Source of the DNA: Pyricularia pennisetigena
Lineage: Eukaryota; Ascomycota; Sordariomycetes; Magnaporthales; Pyriculariaceae
DNA length: 64,000 nt
Direction of reading: 5' to 3'
Assembly (NCBI RefSeq): GCF_004337985.1
Contig: NC_043743.1
Location: forward strand, 426,228-490,227
In this document: positions 46,918-60,000 of the stretch, piece after piece
How positions within the stretch are numbered: position 1 is the first letter of the stretch
Layout of the letters: every line of letters begins with the position of its first letter
Notes under the pieces: model-generated
What the model saw: only the letters and a program-made list of their open reading frames with translations
Told to the model about the DNA's origin: nothing
Database searches by the model: none
Made by a program: the position numbers and the translations under genes

Positions 46918-48640
46918 TTTTCAAAGGCTCGACTTTGCGAGCTTTTGTCAGATTTGTGCTTGGTTATATCGATCCTTGAGAGAAAGCTGTATCAATCAGG
47001 AGCTGATACGAATCACCAAATAAAGATCGCAAACATATAAAAGCAGTATTCGTCATTTATATACCCATCTAGCCGTCTTCAACCTCTTGTTGGGGGCGCA
47101 AAGATGTGGCTCCTTTGCCAAAATGGGAAAATGTTATTGATAGACGCACGAATGCGGCGCATTGCTGCCGCCTACTGCGATCCATTTCGAACCATTTATC
47201 CCGACGGGTACATCTTTCGTCCATAGGGGTTCAGTTGACATTGTGGAGGGTGGCTGCATACTTAGTACATACATACATACATACATACATACATACATCC
47301 TGGGTGGTACTAAAAAAACTAGTTCTGCCATCAGCTTTAGCAGTAGAATACCAGCCGGCGTCAAGTCATGTTTCTATTTCACATTCTTTCTCGGCAAGGC
47401 TGTAATTTGGCGTCTTATACATGGATCAACCTTGTCCTATTCTGCATCATGCGAGGAAGCGTCGGGGTAGTGTGTGGCGTGTGGGAAGGCTGGGCTGATG
47501 ATATATTCTATAGCATGATAGTAACTCCCGATATCATCCAGCAGCGTGACCATCTGCCGTACAATGCTTCAACAATTTGGCATAGATGTGTTGCTGGCAT
47601 CATATATCCTTATCTGGGCTCATCAAACACACTATGCTAGATGACGGTTTTTGCCGTAATATTCAGACGTCCAGCGATACTGACAAGTTGTTTTGTTCAA
47701 CCAATGTCGCAATCCGGTGTGTATCCTCGGTCAGTAGAGTGGTGTGTTGTATCCGTTTGTGGAGATAACGAACAACCGCGTCCAAAAAAGGAGACATGCA
47801 TGCCAATGCCTTATTACATGGGCGCAATGAATGAATGCAACGAGGCCATGCAAGACAAACGTGTCTTTTCTGCCTCGTGGGCGAAGCGTGGAACCCGCCT
47901 GGGCGCATAATGCTTGGGCGTTCTTTTTATATCCCGGACAGACGTGATTGGTATGTACATTTGTTACGGTTTGGTAAATGGAAAACTCGATTGTGTAGAA
48001 AAAGGGACAGAGAGAGAGAGAGTGTGTGAAAAAAAAAAGGAGGCGACATAGGTCAGGCTGTGCTTACTTATCGTCATGCATCTGATCCCTTCCAGTCAAG
48101 GGAAATCGAAGGGAACTCTGGACGCCTCGTTATCCAACACCGGACGATGGACAATGGCGGACCAAAAACACAAGGCATTCGCGCTGCATCTTCAGCCGCA
48201 CCCACGCCCGACTTATTTCGCGTGACTTGAATGATCGATCGTCTCCAATGAGGCTCAAAAGCGGCACAAAAGTTCAGGCCGATGATCCAATCACAATCTC
48301 TGTCACACTTTGTTTACATCGCTTTCAGGCAACCAGGTCATACAGATCAGTGACTGGGCAACCTTGCCGCATTTATTAGCAATGACTACAAAAAAACTCG
48401 GATCGGTAATGAAGGCTCAAATAAATTATACGGCCTATGAGACCAATGAGAGCAAACAACGACTAACTCAAAAAGGAAAACCAGCAATACCTCCGATTGG
48501 CTTCTTTGGCGTGTCCGGCATCCATACAACAAAACTCAAATAATTTGTTTGCCTGTAATTCATCATAGACTTGGTCAAATCATTACGCGGATCTTCGTCC
48601 ATCATATCCGCCCATCTCGGTTATTTCAACATGCTTTTGT
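46918..48640. other. Gene-poor spacer with a TACA microsatellite
   Basis: 1.7 kb between the Clr5 gene start and the 3' end of the SLM1-type gene, both on the minus strand. It contains a (TACA)n repeat at 47266-47298 and an (AG)n/(TG)n run near 48009-48028. No gene recognised. Confidence 0.55.
47266..47298. repeat. (TACA)n tetranucleotide repeat
   Basis: About eight TACA units in an intergenic region, likely to vary in length between strains. Confidence 0.95.
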
Positions 48641-50345
48641 TTAGGCTTCCACCGGCTTCTTCTGGTCCGTCACGACCGTCTGAGCTTTGGGAGCTTCCGC
48701 GGTCGTAGGAGAGACAGCTTGCGTCGTCGCGGGCGACGTCCCTGTGGTCTGGGGCGAGGCTAGGCCCGAATCTACCCCCGAGTTGGGCGAAAGGGCATCT
48801 GGACTGGTCACGGTCTCGGTCCCAGTGACGCCTGATTCCTGCTTGGGTTGATCGGTAGCCAATGGAGGCAGCGTCTGGGCGGCGTCCTTCTCCGTCTGCG
48901 AGGTCGGAGAAGCGGGCGACGTGACGGCGGCCGCGGCAGCTGACGCGGCGTTGGCATCAGTGTTGACGCGCTTCGCTCCCGTGGCGCCGGCGACACTCTT
49001 AATGACCTCGAACCACCTGTCTGCGTCGGCTGCCGTGTGCGCCTTGAAGGCCAGCTCGGCAGAGCCCGCAAGCTTGCCGCTGATGCCCTTGGAGACGTCC
49101 TTACCCTTGATGTTGAACTTTTCCATGTTTGGCGTGCCGATGATGGCTTCGGGTAGGTAGATGCTCAATTCGGGCACCGGGTCCTTGCGCAGGTTGTCCG
49201 AATCCTTAAACTCGTGCAGGAACTTGGACGGAGTCACGACGTAGTAGCCGGTTGACCAGCCCCACGAGAGCTTGTTGCGCGACTTCCTCTCCAGCGTGCC
49301 CTCGATCAGGGACTTGGTCCCCTTGTGGTCCATGTTCGGGAACGTTATGCTATCGACGGTCCGCGGGTTCTCGTTGGGGTCGATCAGGTTCTCCCTGTTG
49401 CGCTGAACGAAGCCCTTCCACTCAAAGTCAGGAGGCATCCTCTGGGCGGCCCCCAGAATGTCCGAGTACAAGGCGCGCATCTTCTCGGCCTGGCCGCCGG
49501 CGCACTGGTTGAAAGCCTCCATGGCCTGCTGCATGACCTCCACTACGTGCATCTCGAATGCCTGGAAGTTGTTCTGCACAGCTAGCAGGTCGTTGCGGTG
49601 GTTGTTCTCGTCCAACACCTGCTGGTTGAGGCGGTGCAGGACACCACGCTTCAAGACGTAGGGGTCGTGTGAGGGGTCCAACCTGGCCCCGGACGACTCA
49701 AAGGCAGCCGTCTGCTGGCCGAGCAGCTCAATGTGCTTCTGGGTGACGTTGCGCGCCTTCTCGACGTCCTTGGCACTCTTCTGGGCGCCGTGAGACAGCT
49801 CCTTGGTCTTGTGCTTGATCTCCTTGTGCAGCCGCTCGATTATGGGCAACACCGTGCCCTTGATGGTCTTCTCAGTTTCAAGGTTGGTGTTGACCATGGC
49901 CTCGGTGTTGACCCGCATGTTCTCAAAGAAGCCTGCGACGCCGCCGAGGCTCTGGTCAAAGTGGTGACCCTCCTTCAGGGGTTTGCTGATGCTCTTGAGG
50001 ACCTTTTCATACTCCTTTGCCTGAGTCTTGTGCGCCTTTTCCACTGCGACCATGAACTCCTCAAGGTAACCGACGGCATGTTTCCATGCCGAGAGTCGCT
50101 CAGCCAAGAGCCCGGCAGTCTGCGTGAAACTAAGTTAGCGGGTGGAGCTTTTGTAGATCTCGCCATTCTACAGGGTGTTTCCTGTTCAAATCTTTTTGTG
50201 CATTTATATAAATAGATACGCCGATCTGAGAAAGGCCGACAACAACAAATCCGAAATCACCTACTCCAGTGGGATCATTCTCGGGAACTGCATCGTCACT
50301 GATCGAGGTCGCCGCGCGCGACATACCTTCCGTGGGCGACGCCAT
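48641..50345 (-). CDS. SLM1: Slm1/Slm2-type F-BAR and PH domain protein
   Basis: Two minus-strand exons (50345-50265 and 50119-48641) encode 519 residues. Residues about 30-260 form the helical BAR-like region (RLSAWKHAVGYLEEFMVAVE, FFENMRVNTEAMVNTNLETE, FNQCAGGQAEKMRALYSDIL). A PH domain follows (about 295-410: SLIEGTLERKSRNKLSWGW, GYYVVTPSKFLHEF, ADADRWFEVIKSVAG). In yeast Slm1 and Slm2 bind PI(4,5)P2 at eisosome-related membrane sites, are TORC2 substrates, and recruit Ypk1 to TORC2 when the membrane is stressed. The tail is Ala/Pro/Thr-rich and disordered. The HbrB TORC2 subunit is encoded 23 kb away. The related Ask10/Rgc1 family is a weaker alternative. Confidence 0.9.
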
Positions 50346-51446
50346 ATTGTTTCGTTGTAGCTCTGCGTTAGAATCTAAAAGTGAAAAGCGGTGTGAGGGT
50401 ATCTGTCGCCAAACAAAACGAAAAAAAGAAAGGCCAAAAGCGAGGTCAAGTAACAACAAAATTGTACGCAAAGCAAAGCTTTGTACGAATGATAGACAAA
50501 TGAGCCAGTTCAGTTGTCACCAAAGTGGGACAGCAACGACATAAATATGTGGAGTAGGTGGCATCGTGCCGTCGTCTCCCTGGCTAGCTCAGGTCGTATC
50601 GCTTTACTTAAACCAGGGACTAGGGCGCCAGGCGAGTCTATGACTGGATCAACCCAAAAGAACGGTGTGTGTGTGCGCTTTGTTCGATGCATTTCCAGCT
50701 ACGTCAGTGGCCATCCCGGCTATGAGCTTTTTGCTTTTATGCCATTTCTCTTCTTTGTTGTTAATCGCGACAACGATCAACCCAATCCGGGTTTCCCGGG
50801 TCCTCCAACATCCCAGCCTGCTGGGATTTACTGGCCAAGTCCTTCTCTACCCAAAACATATTCGGTACAACACACGACTTGTTGCCTCTGATCGAGTTTT
50901 CTGAGCTGTCTTTGGCTAGCTGAGCTGGTCATCATGTACCAGCACACCTTGAACGACGCTAAAGATGATTTGAAGTCATAGATGTTGTCTCATTAATCCC
51001 AAGAGGTGTCAACTAATCATTTAATTGACGGCCCAATCTTCAAAGGACCGGACAGCTCAGGGACCGTGACGTCATGCCATTGGCTCTAAATTAACCGGCT
51101 GATGTCTAGACGCCCCACAACCTGGACCCCTAACCCAGCCAGCCCTGAGAGTGACCCCCACCAGCACCCTAACCCGCTCGGCGCGTCGCGCGAACCAATT
51201 GCCCCTCGTTGAACTATATGCCCCTCCATGGCTGGTCATTGCTACGTTTGCTGCTGCGACGTATACTTACCTACAGTAGTAGCCTGGGGTATCCAAAATT
51301 GTCGTGACTCAGGTGGATGGCAATGCAAGTGATAAGCCAGACAAGCGTGTAAAGTTGCAACCACCTCTGAAACAAATGACTGGTCATTGCCGGGCTTGCA
51401 CATTCACCAGGAAGTAGAGCAAAGCCACAATCGCAACATTTCCATC
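50346..51446. other. Divergent SLM1/MES1 promoter region
   Basis: 1.1 kb between divergent genes; both promoters must lie here. No recognisable gene or RNA. A frame extending the MetRS gene upstream from 51387 opens only with TTG, so I kept ATG 51447. Confidence 0.6.
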
Positions 51447-54043
51447 ATGGCTGCCGACAGCAAGCCTAAGCTGCCCCAAGATGGCCAGGAGAACATCCTC
51501 GTCACCAGTGCCCTCCCTTACGTCAACAACGTCCCGCATCTAGGCAACATCATCGGCAGTGTCTTGGTGAGCCTTACTCGAGAAACCCCTCGTTGTTCAC
51601 CTATGTTGCCAATGCTGACACTGCAACCTTGTCTCAGTCCGCCGATGTGTTTGCGCGCTACTGCCGGGCCAAGGGTCTGCAGACCCTCTACGTCTGCGGC
51701 TCCGACGAGTACGGTACCGCTACCGAGACCAAGGCTCTGGAGGAGGGCGTCGACCCGGCCACGCTGTGTGCCAAGTACCACGCCGTCCACAAGGAGATCT
51801 ATGACTGGTTCCGCATCGAGTTTGACGTCTTTGGTCGCACCCCGACGCCCGAGCACACCCAGATCGTCCAAGACATCTTCAGCAAGCTCTGGAAGAATGG
51901 TTTCATCGAGCAACAGGAGACGGTTCAGGCCTTCTGTGCCCGCCCGGAGCACAACACCTTCCTGGCGGACCGTTTCGTTGAGGGAGAGTGCAGTCTGTGC
52001 CACTACACCGGCGCTCGTGGCGACCAGGTAAGCTGTGACTCTATACCAGTCGGCTGGGTTGGTGGGCGGTGGAAGAGCGTTGGTCTAACATGAGCTGTGC
52101 GCCAATAGTGCGATGCGTGCGGTAACCTCCTCGACCCCATGGAGCCGGACAAGGACGCAAGCGCCCCAGCAGATGACGACACTCAAAAGGCCACGGGATG
52201 GCTGATAAACCCCAAGTGTAAAGTCGACGGTTCGACCCCTGAGAAGCGCAGGACGAGGCACTTGTTCCTCCGGTTAGACGCGCTGCGGGATGAGATTGTA
52301 TCATGGCTCAAAGAATCCGAATCGGGCTGGAGCTCCAACTGCGTTTCAATCACTCATTCTTGGATTGACAAGGGATTGAAGCCGCGTGGTATTTCACGAG
52401 ACTTGAAGTGGGGTGTCCCCAGTAGGTGCTTTCTGTTCGACAATATCCGACAAGCAATGCCCCTTTCCGCTAACAAAAGTCTCTTTGCTACGTAGTCCCC
52501 AAGGGCTTGGATGGTCTCGATGAGGAAGAGTACGCAAGAAAGGTCTTTTATGTTTGGTTCGATGCATGCAGTAAGTTGATCACTCCAAACAGATCCATTG
52601 CTCCGTAAAGCACTTACTAAATCTATAAATAGTTGGATACCCGTCAATAACCAAGACATATACGGACAAGGACAACCTTGACGGTAAAAATTGGGAGAAG
52701 TGGTGGAAGAACCCTGAAAATGTGAAATTATACCAGTTTATGGGCAAGGACAACGTTCCGTAAGTACTCAACCCCAATAATAATATCCAGGTTCTGGTAA
52801 TTTTATTTATACTGATCGCATGCAGTTTCCACACCATCATATTCCCTGCTTCACAACTTGGTACTAGGGAGTCATGGACCAAGGTCAACCACCTTTCTAC
52901 AACAGAATACCTCAACTACGAGGGTGGAAAGTTCAGCAAGTCGAAGGGTGTGGGTGTGTTTGGTAACACAGCCCAGTCAACCGGGATCGACCCCGACGTT
53001 TGGAGATACTACCTGCTATCAAGGCGTCCTGAGAGCAGCGACTCAGAGTTCAAATGGGAGTATGTAGTTTTGATCACTGCCCCTATTATCTTCCACACGA
53101 CTAACGCTACCGTACAGAGAGTTCATTGACGCCAACAACAACGATTTGCTCAAGAACTTGGGCAACCTCGTCCAGCGGGTGGTCAAGTTTGCCCACGCCA
53201 AGATGGGTGCCAAGGTTCCCGAATATGCAAAGAAAGAGGTCCCGACGTTTGACCAACACAAGGCCGAGGTCAACAAGCTGCTCCAGGATTACATCTCCAA
53301 TCTCAAGGCAACCAAGCTGAGGGCAGGCCTCGCTACGACTATGCTGTATGTTTGGTCTTTGTCGTTTTGGGCTGCGGAGGCTCATTCTTTGTTTGTGAAC
53401 GGTCTCAGTGCTAATGTAATTTGACAGGATATCTGCCCTTGGAAACAAGCTGTTGCAGGATCATAAGCTCGGAAACCAACTTTTGGATGAAGACCCTGAG
53501 CTCTGCAACGGTCTCATTGCCCTCGCCCTCGATCACCTCTACCTTATCGCCAGTCTTCTGTTCCCATATATGCCCGGTACGGCCCGGTCTATCCTTCGCC
53601 AGATCGGTCTGCAAAAGGGCGACGAAAGCCAAGACTCGGCCTTCCGTATCCCTGAGGTCTGGAAGGGCGATAGCCTGACACCCGGCACGCCGCTCGGCGA
53701 GCCCGAGCGTCCTTTTGCGCAGATCCCGGCGTCCAAACTGGAGGAGTGGCGGGAGGCTTTCGGTGGCGAAGAGCTTCGCAAGCAGAAGCAGATGGAAGCT
53801 GAGAAGGCCGCGGCCAAAAAGCTGGCCCGCGAGAAGGACAAGGAGAAGAAGCGCCTCAAGAAGGAGGCCGCCAAGGCCGCTGCCGCTTCCGGTGGTGCCA
53901 CTACTGGCGGCGGTCCCGGCTCCACGCCCACGGATCTGCCCCTCAGACCGGCGGCCAGTGCCGGTGGTGCGCCTGCTCCGGGCACCCCTGCCGCCGAGGG
54001 CACGTCGTCACAGCTTGAGAAGGCTGTGGAGCAGAAGACCTGA
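51447..54043 (+). CDS. MES1: Methionyl-tRNA synthetase, cytosolic
   Basis: Eight exons (51447-51566, 51638-52027, 52109-52421, 52496-52570, 52633-52759, 52826-53059, 53118-53345, 53428-54043) encode 700 residues with all phases matching. The class I signatures are HLGN at residues 31-34 (HIGH type, in [18 protein letters not shown]) and KFSKSKG near 376 (KMSKS type). Zinc-knuckle cysteines are visible ([20 protein letters not shown]). The enzyme charges initiator and elongator tRNA-Met. The protein ends in a Lys/Glu/Ala-rich helix and a Gly/Ala/Pro-rich tail (about residues 590-700), not an EMAP-II domain. There is no N-terminal mitochondrial leader. The fourth exon is only 75 bases. Divergent from the SLM1-type gene. 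Confidence 0.96.
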
Positions 54044-54904
54044 GGGCTAGGGGTGTGAAGCACCTCATCGTGTAGTTTGGTACTTCATTTGTCGATAAGT
54101 TGACCAGCGAATAGGGATGGAGTTGGGAGGCGTGTGGGTAGATGGTTGTTCAAAACGGAAATAAAGGGATCTTGGCCGCCATGGCTGTCAAATGGGGGGT
54201 TAGCGATGTGGTCTTTGTTATGTAGGTGGGTAGTAAACGTAGCTGCTGTGTATCTGGTCCAAGAGAAAATAAAAGAAAGTGAAAATACGAAGCCTGCATG
54301 TTGCAGATAGGAGAGACTGGGCGAGAAATTGATGTCGACATTGACAATTGTAGTTAAGAAATTCAGCGGAGCACGCAAATGAATGATGATAATGTCTATT
54401 CACAAAATTCAACAAACCTAAAGCTGGCCTAGCGGAGGAAAAAGAAAACATTTGAATTGGGACCGTTGCCCAGCAGGGCAAAAAAAAAAAAGTCATCATG
54501 AAAAATCAAAAACAACGCGTGCCTCCTGTCTATCGATCTATGCGGTTTACTCCGATGCCTCCTATATGCGCCGATATAGATGTGATTTCCCAAAATAAAA
54601 TACAAAAACAAACAAAAAAAGAATCAAACGAAAAAAAAAAAGAAAAAAAACAAACAGAAACCATAAATCAGATAGAGAGTTGGGGATATACAACTGGTCA
54701 GATGCCAAAGTGTTGCTGCTGTAATATTAAATGAGAAAATAGTATCGTGCAAGAAAAAGAAAGCAAAGTGAAAGGAGTCAAATCCCCCAAGTCATAAATT
54801 AGAAAATTTCAGGTCATGTGAGAGCAAATATACTCCCCAACGCAGTCCAAAATCGTACACAAGCATCACACCAGTATGTTGCTGTGGTGCAACAAGACCC
54901 CCAG
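54044..54904. other. Convergent MES1 / arrestin-gene 3' regions
   Basis: 0.86 kb holding both 3' ends, with A-rich runs at 54480-54491 and 54608-54650. No gene recognised. Confidence 0.6.
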
Positions 54905-57035
54905 CTAAGAGACCGGGTCGCGCATCTGCATCAACGTAAACCTCCTCCTCTCGTCGCCCTCGCCGTGGTGATGATGGAAATGATGCATGCCGAGGGAGTG
55001 GTGGCTAGAGAAGAAGCCACCAAACGAAGAGTGTCTGCGCGGGTTCGGTCGCTGGGGCTGATGGTGGTGGTGATTGTGGTGTGGCTGCTCGGCGCTTGTG
55101 CTCATGCTGCTCGGCGATGCTGGCGTTGCTGCGGGGGATACGCTGCGGGGGCCTGTCTGCTCCAACGGATCTTCGGGAATCTGTTCGAGTGGGTTGGCGG
55201 TCTGCGCCACTGGGGTCATGACCGGTGTGGTCACCGCAGGAGTCGTCGGCTCGCTCGTGGCTGTGGCGTAGTCAGGCAGCGCATTTGCCGCGGGGGCAAA
55301 TACGCGAGATGATCGGATCGCCGTCGCGTAGCTGGGAACCTTGCTCAGCTCGGAGAGCTCCGGGTAGTCGACGTGCTCAGGTGTGTGGTTGCCAGAGTGG
55401 TTCTCCTCGCCGCTGTCGTGACGGGATAGGGGGGCTGAAGGTGGTGGTGACGTGTTGGTGGCTGTAGTATCAGCGTTCTGACTTTGCAAGAGGGCAGATG
55501 CCAATGAAGCGTAGGATGAGTCTCTGTGGGGAGGACCTCCTGCCACGGAGACATCTTGCAGTCGTGAGGTTAGTGCCGCTGGTGTTATGGTGTTGTCGTT
55601 GAGCATTGCCGCCAGGTTTTCGTTAGAGCCTGCTCTTGAAAGGGCCATATACGGGCTGTTCATGCCTGACTGGACTCCTGGTGTTTGATATCCGGCCATG
55701 TCGATATTGGAGTATAGCTGGTCCAAGACGTGCTCTCCATAGCCTGGGGGCGCTATTTGACTGGTGCTCTCCTGAGAGGATGAGTTTTGTTGAACTGGTT
55801 GTGCGAGGTTTCCTTCTTCGTCAAGAGGAATATTAGGAGAAATGAAGATTGTTACGGGCAGTGTGGCACGAAGCTAAAGAGAAGATGAGATTAGTCAGCG
55901 GCAACACTATTGAGATGCGTGGGTTGAGCGGGCGGTTATTTTTTACCTCTGATATGTGCCCATCTGGGTTCTGGAGGGCCACAACAATCTTGAGCTTATG
56001 CCGAGTCTTGATGCCATGCGTGTTGACATCTTGCACACATTTGCCTAGCTTGCGGGGCAAGTCAAGATCCGCCGTCAAGACCCAGCCCTCCTGTCCTGTG
56101 TTCTCAATCACATCTTGCCAGTGCTCGTCACGTGTCACAGGTAGAACCCAGGAAGTAACTTCACGCTCCTTCTTGTGCTCCTTGATGGGCACACCGGTCG
56201 CAGAGGTGGCCAGGATCTCACAGGCCTCGATCAATCGTATCGTCACGTCTCCGATCTCTAATCCCTTAAGTAGAGGAGTAAACCTGGACTCAAAGGGGAT
56301 CGCACTTCCAAATACCACCGCCTTGCGAGGAACAACAATCGAATATTCCACCTTGTTCGGCCATATGTTCTCAACGCTCATGGCATGGAGAAACTCGAGT
56401 GCTGAAGCGTCGAGCGTCCGAATCATCCTGATGTGCTTGTATGCATGGTGGTCGTAGGCCAGCTTCCCCCGTGCGATCGTCGCCTTGAGTCGATATGTGA
56501 CGCTAGCCTCCTTCAGGCCCTCAACACTCTCCGAAGTGTTTCCGGGAAGCATCAGCTCAAAGGGAAACTCGTAGTTGCCCTTGTCCAAGATCATGCTCTT
56601 GCCCGGCGTGCCGATGAAGCTGGGCCATCTGTGACTGAGGATCTCGGTTGTCTTTTCGAACTTTTGAATCGAAATGCCGCTAGGTGTCGCTTTCGTATCC
56701 GCCCAGCTATAAAACGGTTAGTTGGTGGGACAGAGAGTGCGCAATACGTCTTGGAGAATCCAAACCTACCTCAGGCGCAAGGTTCCAATCAACCTCAGGT
56801 GGATATCCTCGATCTTGGTCGGCCCGGGCACGCACACAGCGAGAACTCCCTTGAGCAGCTGACTTGCAGCTTCGTGCTCATTGCCACGGAAGACAAGAAA
56901 GTCGTTTTCTAACCTGTTTTCGTGTTAGAGCGCAGTACGCACAGCACAAGAATCTACTGCCAGGTCATACCTAATGTCGAAAAGGGTGAAGGCATTCCGG
57001 CCGGTGACGGCTGAGAAGGGGTTGAACGAAGGCAT
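54905..57035 (-). CDS. creD: Arrestin-related ubiquitin-ligase adaptor, CreD type
   Basis: Four minus-strand exons (57035-56971, 56913-56770, 56706-55947, 55873-54905) encode 645 residues. The arrestin N domain starts with MPSFNPFSAVTGRNAFTLFD and LENDFLVFRGNEHEAASQLL, and continues to FIGTPGKSMILDKGNYEFPF. The arrestin C domain includes ENIWPNKVEYSIVVP and PLLKGLEIGDVTIRLIE. The C-terminal half is disordered and holds a PPGY motif at residues 365-368 plus PxY-like sites (VPSY, LPDY). These are the type that bind WW domains of the Rsp5/HulA ligase. CreD in Aspergillus works with HulA in carbon-source control and permease turnover; yeast Rod1/Rog3 are counterparts. His-rich stretches occur near the end. 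Function is by homology. Confidence 0.92.
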
Positions 57036-60000
57036 TGCTGGCGAGTGTCCGAGCACAGGCCAGGCAGATGCAGTGGTGTATGCCGCAGGGCTGAAGTGAA
57101 GCTATCAGCACTGGTAGGGCGCCAAGCCAGCCTGAGCGGTGCGATGACCGATGTTAGGTCTCACGAGATGTTTGTCGGACCCCAAATCGACGAGTCACAA
57201 ATGAGTGTCGCACAAAACAGCGACCTATGAATTTAGTGCTCAAACTGGGCAAATCGCAGGCATTCCAGAAACGGAAGTTCGTTGCGCCAGATTCGGACTG
57301 AGGCTGTTTTCTTCTTTCTCTTTTTTCTTTTCTTCTCGTTAGAAGACTGGGGTGATAAGGCTGTGACGTAACAGGGTGCACCTCCTGACTCTTCTGAGCG
57401 TCAACCAAGTTTGACAAGCTGCAGCTGATTCGATTAGAAGACGTTGTACTTGATTTTGAAGCTTCCAACGGTTGCATTCGTAACTGAAGAGAATGCAAAA
57501 GCAGAACAGACTCTAGACGGGCGATTGGAATGATAAAAGAAGTACGACAGTGAGTCCTCAATGCAAATCTACCACACCCTTGCGCAAGACAAGCCACTCA
57601 ACGGGAAAGGGGGGCAACTGCGGTTTTGTTATCTGACGTGAACAAACCCGAGCCAAGCGTCGCGTTAGGCTTGATCCCTGCCGCGGGAACAGCAAGGAAG
57701 GCAACCAGCAATTCCATGACAGATCGAGCCGTGGCTCGCCATTCGCCAAGTGCTCAGATACCGGGTCCAAAAGGGACCAAAGGAAAAAAAGGAAGAAAAA
57801 AACAAAAAAGGCGCAGGGATGTTGGCTGAGTCTTGGCCTAGCACATGGTGCCGTCGACAAGCTCAAGAGGGACGCGCAAGGGTGTGAGGATACCTGAGTC
57901 GTCGATAGCAACAGGTGTGAAAAAGTGGATTGACGTATTTCCAAAGAAAACCCACTTTCAAGGTGGCGGGCGGCGGTGTGGGATTAAATTTCTCCTAACA
58001 AAGAGAGAGAAAGAAAAAAAAAGTTCGTTATCGGCGGTGGGTTCCGGCCGGATCGATTGTACGATGGTAGTACGTACGATATTGACTTAAAAACCGCGCC
58101 AGAATTTTCTACAGGTTCTCCGTAGGCGGCGCAGGATTGGTTCTCCCAAGAATCAAGGACAGGCAGGCAGATTGATTATCCCGCGAGCATACTCAACCAT
58201 GTTAGAGGCGCCCAATGCTTATTCCAAAGAAGGCCGGGGCGTCCTTTTCCTTTGAGTTCTTGGTATTTGCCAAGCATGCAAGCCTTTTTCTACGGCTAAA
58301 ACCACGCAACTCGGCTCGGTGCAATAGATGGCGTGCGGCTCGATGCGCTTAATTTGTCCAGGCACTGATGATTGGTATAAAAAAATAACGATAAAAAATA
58401 ATTTTTTTTTACTCAACAATAAAGACGAACCCGCCCGAGCCGAGTTATGGCCGGCCGGAGCCCCTTGGCATTCCAGGCTCGGGAAATCGGCGGAGCTTTT
58501 CTCTTATGGCCTGATCAGAAATCTGGACCTGGCTCTGCACGCATTTCCTGGCCTCATTCTCAGCGGATGAACAAGCTGTCGCCTGCATGTTTGAGTTGCA
58601 GCTCCAAATGTGCTCAAATCGAATCATGTACATGTAGTCTGGCTCGCTGCGAAACCTTTTGGAGGGGTGGCCCTCGTGGCGGTGCCTGAATCTACATGGA
58701 ACATAGGTACAAACAAATTGAACGGCGGAGACAATTGCGCGACAAAAAAGCACCTCCTCTAGAACCGAGTTGCAGTACCTTGCAGTGTGCAGGCAATCAG
58801 GCGAGCAAGGTGCGGTGCTTTGCTGCCGGTACAGGCTGCATTGCGTTGTGTTACGGTCCTGGATGCGAGACGGGTCCCCCTCCTTTCCTTTCTATTGTGA
58901 AAGTGTTTGTGTGCGGCTTTCCTGTTGTACACCCCTCCCCTGGCGTCTGTCGGGTCGCTGATCACTGGAGACCCTTGGTTGGGCTGGGCCACCAGCCCGG
59001 CGCGGCTAGACCCTGGCATTTCGTCAGCGATTGACTTTGACGCCGGGTTTGCGCCGGCATCGCCCGAGTATCACATCTTGGCGAAAGACTTTTTCGAGTT
59101 TTGAAAGATAACGATCTTTCTCAGTCTGACGGCGGGATTCTTCCAACTGGACATACTTTTTGCTGCTGGTTCCAGTGGCAAGCCCCGAGCTCAAGACGGC
59201 GGCTACGTAAGGAATACTGTGCTGCAGTGTAGTAGGTGATACGGTAGTGAACTTGCTGCGAGAGACTTGTTTCTACGGGGCAAAAAAAAAAAAAAACCCC
59301 CCAAAAAAAAACCCTGAATCCCCTCTTTTAGAGTTGTTTTCAAACGTGGGCTGCAGGATGTTTGTCTCCCGTTGCTGTACCATTGAATGCCTCCATTATT
59401 CTCAAGTTTGAGCCTCAGAGAGCGGAACCACTATGGGTGGAGACAAGTGTGGCCCTTCCCTGCACACAACCGGAGTCTCCCTATCTTGTTCTTAGGTACA
59501 AATAACTGCCAGTGACGAACCAAAGGCAAAAGGACTAGGCTTGGCTGACATATTATTTGTGCGTAGCCCTGGCAGCGCAGCGGGTTATCCAGGTTTGATA
59601 TCAAGCCCGGTGACATGAACGACCATTAAGACTAAGAAAGACTGCATCTCACTCGTCATACTTTTTACGCTATAAGCGCCGATGGCGGCATTTGATGGCA
59701 CCATGGGCCATATACTTCGTACCCACTGTAGTACCTACTCAACTACTGTAGTGTAACATGCAAGTACACAAGTACTGTCATGGTAACGAAGTCAAAAAGC
59801 CTACGGGTGATAATCAATCATGTGGGTGGATCACAAGGGATAACTTTTTCCTTAATGCGACATGCTTCAGCTTTAGCACCAACGAGATGGATCATGGTCT
59901 GGGCCCCACTGGCGTTTTGACTCACAAAAGTCCCATGAGAAAAACAACGTGAGAGAAAATAAGGATGCATGCTGATAAGGTAAAGATAGAAACGCCGGTC

